Shown here one piece after another: positions 52,974 to 54,601 of a stretch of DNA of 54,601 nt; position 1 is the stretch's first letter, and every line of letters begins with the position of its first letter. The notes beneath the pieces are model-generated. The model had not been told where the DNA came from and ran no database searches. It worked only from the letters and a program-made list of their open reading frames with translations. A program made the position numbers and the translations under genes. This DNA comes from an uncultured Eisenbergiella sp. GTDB taxonomy: Bacteria; Bacillota; Clostridia; Lachnospirales; Lachnospiraceae. The stretch covers positions 1 through 54,601 of the forward strand of contig CANQVD010000025.1 of the NCBI GenBank assembly GCA_947627215.1, given 5' to 3'.

Positions 52974-54350
52974 TCAGTTTACGATGTTCTGCACCCATAC
53001 CCGCCGCTTCAGCAGCACCGCGCCGATGCCGCATTTGAGGAGATCCAGGCTTTTGCAGGTGAAATAGATCGGCACGATGGGCATATCCGTGAAATGGCTG
53101 AGCAGAAAAACCGCCGGTATGGAACAGATCCATACATACATGCAGTCAAAAAAGAAGGTGACCACCGTTTTTCCGCCCGAGCGCAGCGTGAAATAGGAGG
53201 CGTGTATGAACGCATTGACCGGCATGAACAGCGCCTCGATCAGGATGAAGCTGGCCGCCAGCGCGCGCACGGACTCCGTCGTATTGTACAGTCCGGGAAA
53301 CAACGGCGCCGCCAGCGCCATGAGCGAACCCATCCCCAGACAGACCGCCACGGAAAAGAAAATGAGCTTCCGGTCCTGGTCCACCGCCTCCTCCATCCTG
53401 CCCGCGCCCAGGAGCTGTCCCACGATGATCGCCACCGCGCTGCCCAGCGACATGAACACTACGTTGAAAACGTTGGATACCGTGGAGGAAATGTTCTGTC
53501 CTGCCACCACGTCCAGTCCCCGATAGGAATAGCACTGCAGCAGCACCGCCATTCCGGCCGCCCAGATCGTCTCGTTCAGCATCAGCGGCGTTCCCTTTCT
53601 GACGATCTGCCAGGCCAGCGCTCCCGGGATCTTCAGGGAACGCCAGGCGTGCCGGATAAAAGGATTTTTGTCCGCATGCAGATGGGTCCAGCACACCGTG
53701 ATCCCGCACTCCACAAAACGGGAAAGCACCGTGGCCCAGGCCGCGCCCGCCACACCCATCGCCGGCGCGCCGAAGTGTCCGAAGATCAGGATATAATTGA
53801 ACACCAGATTGACCAGGACCGCCGCCACACCGGCCAGCATGGGGACGAAGGTCTCCCCGCATTCCCGCAGCGTGCCGGAATAGACCTGTACCGCCGTAAA
53901 GGGGATGAGGCCCAGCAGCATGATGTGCAGATACTGTCTCCCGTAAAAGAAGGTGGCGCCGATCTCCTCCGCCGTGCCGTCCCCCCGCAGATAGAGCGAA
54001 ATCAGACCGTTCCCTCCGAACACAAAAACGCAGACCGCCAGCACGAGAAACAGCGCACAGATCAGGACCTTGAAGCGAAAGGTATTGCGCACACCCTCAT
54101 GATTGCCCTGCCCGTAAAACTGCGCGGCAAAAATCCCGGCGCCGGAAACGGCCCCGAAGATACACAGATTATATACGAAGATCAGATTGTTGGCGATGGC
54201 GACGCCGGACATCTGCACGGTCCCCACCTGTCCCACCATGATGTTGTCCAGAAGGCCCACGAAATTGGTGATGCCGTTCTGGATCATGATGGGCACGGCC
54301 ACCAACAGGACCATTTTATAAAACTGTCTGTTCCCGATGAATTTTTTCAT
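52974..54350 (-). CDS. MATE-family multidrug/sodium antiporter
   Basis: A 458-aa exporter with about twelve hydrophobic segments, starting MKKFIGNRQFYKMVLLVAVP. Marks include PIMIQNGITNFVGLLDNIMV, GAVSGAGIFAAQFYGQGNHE near 75 and GSAVAIIVGQLLGAGRMEEA near 300. It would expel cationic drugs or metabolites in exchange for Na+ or H+. The frame is open further upstream, but a promoter and hairpin lie there, so the start at 54350 is preferred. GCGGA lies about ten bases upstream. Confidence 0.92.
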   Translation of the reverse strand: MKKFIGNRQFYKMVLLVAVPIMIQNGITNFVGLLDNIMVGQVGTVQMSGVAIANNLIFVYNLCIFGAVSGAGIFAAQFYGQGNHEGVRNTFRFKVLICALFLVLAVCVFVFGGNGLISLYLRGDGTAEEIGATFFYGRQYLHIMLLGLIPFTAVQVYSGTLRECGETFVPMLAGVAAVLVNLVFNYILIFGHFGAPAMGVAGAAWATVLSRFVECGITVCWTHLHADKNPFIRHAWRSLKIPGALAWQIVRKGTPLMLNETIWAAGMAVLLQCYSYRGLDVVAGQNISSTVSNVFNVVFMSLGSAVAIIVGQLLGAGRMEEAVDQDRKLIFFSVAVCLGMGSLMALAAPLFPGLYNTTESVRALAASFILIEALFMPVNAFIHASYFTLRSGGKTVVTFFFDCMYVWICSIPAVFLLSHFTDMPIVPIYFTCKSLDLLKCGIGAVLLKRRVWVQNIVN

Positions 54351-54424
54351 GCTCCGCCGTTCCGCCGCCCGGCAGCCGCATATGCCGCGCCGCACGGGGT
54401 TTTCTTCCCTTTTTCTTCCATCAC

Positions 54425-54464
54425 AAAAGCGGCCAAAGTCTGACCTGACTCCGGCCGCTTCGAG
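54425..54464 (-). promoter_or_regulatory. Leader hairpin at the 5' end of the MATE transcript
   Basis: Arms AAGCGGCC and GGCCGCTT, with inner AGTC/GACT, form a long hairpin followed by TTTTG on the minus strand. It begins within a few bases of the predicted transcription start, so it is either an attenuator or a 5' stabiliser. It might instead be the terminator of a gene beyond the right edge. Confidence 0.5.
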
Positions 54465-54474
54465 TATGTTTTCC

Positions 54475-54503
54475 ATCATACCACCCATGCGGAACAAATG
54501 CAA
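54475..54503 (-). promoter_or_regulatory. Promoter of the MATE gene
   Basis: On the minus strand TTGCAT (54498-54503) and TATGAT (54475-54480) are spaced by 17 bases, with TGG before the -10 (extended -10). Nothing else is recognisable from 54504 to the window end, which is G+C-rich with GCCGGC-type inverted repeats. Confidence 0.65.
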
Positions 54504-54601
54504 ACAGAATATTCTTCTGATGCTCGCGGCAGATGGGAAATTCCGCACCGATCCCGGCGGCCCTTTGCCGGCCTTCCCGCGCCGCCTCGCCGGCCGGAGG
54601 G

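Noticed and set aside
54351-54548. A longer N-terminus for the MATE protein
   Set aside because: The extra residues lack membrane-protein character and overlap a good promoter and leader hairpin.

Overview
The window looks like a G+C-rich member of the Clostridia, most likely Lachnospiraceae. The pointers are a housekeeping set in the order apt, rel, MBL-fold hydrolase, hemZ and hisS, aspS; a meso-diaminopimelate dehydrogenase; LytTR/GHKL signalling; Gram-positive lipoproteins; and strong ribosome binding sites (AGGAGG-like). Almost every gene is on the minus strand. The only intact plus-strand gene is an AraC-type regulator. Start codons were chosen by ribosome binding site and family length, so several differ from the longest open frame.

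Layout, read in the direction of transcription (right to left). (1) 54.6-46.6 kb: MATE exporter, PHP phosphatase, then apt, rel, MBL hydrolase and hemZ, with a near-consensus promoter before apt. (2) 46.6-45.3 kb: a scar region with a RelB/DinJ antitoxin, a toxin gene reduced to its last codons, and a plus-strand AAA/DUF4143 ATPase pseudogene with an internal deletion and two frameshifts. (3) 45.1-15.85 kb: a xylan utilisation locus. It has GH43 plus a carboxylesterase with their own promoter and terminator, then a 13-gene run: a giant anchored binding protein, two permeases, an NHL propeller, YIP1, DUF5696, two more permeases, a second binding lipoprotein, two U32-like proteins, GH10 xylanase lipoprotein and GH43. 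The AraC regulator follows on the other strand, then GH5 lipoprotein, SGNH esterase and GH115 alpha-glucuronidase. (4) 15.7-12.7 kb: hisS and aspS, with a consensus promoter embedded in the last codons of GH115. (5) 12.5-0.1 kb: amidase, ddh, a RyR-domain membrane protein, a sugar isomerase-like protein, GH25 lysozyme, Sfp-type transferase, histidine kinase, NfeD, flotillin FloA, LytTR regulator and a cytoplasmic GH5.

Inferred working of the xylan locus: lipid-anchored GH10 and GH5 cut xylan or related beta-glucans outside the cell, two ABC systems import decorated oligosaccharides, and leaderless GH115, SGNH esterase, carboxylesterase and GH43 enzymes remove glucuronic acid, acyl groups and xylose/arabinose inside. 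No ABC ATPase is encoded here, so a shared MsmK-type ATPase elsewhere is implied. The most interesting points are the island apparently splitting a conserved housekeeping gene order, the NHL-YIP1-DUF5696 module (DUF5696 looks like an unrecognised glycoside hydrolase), the tandem U32-like proteins in a sugar locus, a kinase/regulator pair bracketing flotillin and NfeD, and the RyR-domain membrane protein. I saw no CRISPR array, rRNA, tRNA or intact insertion sequence.
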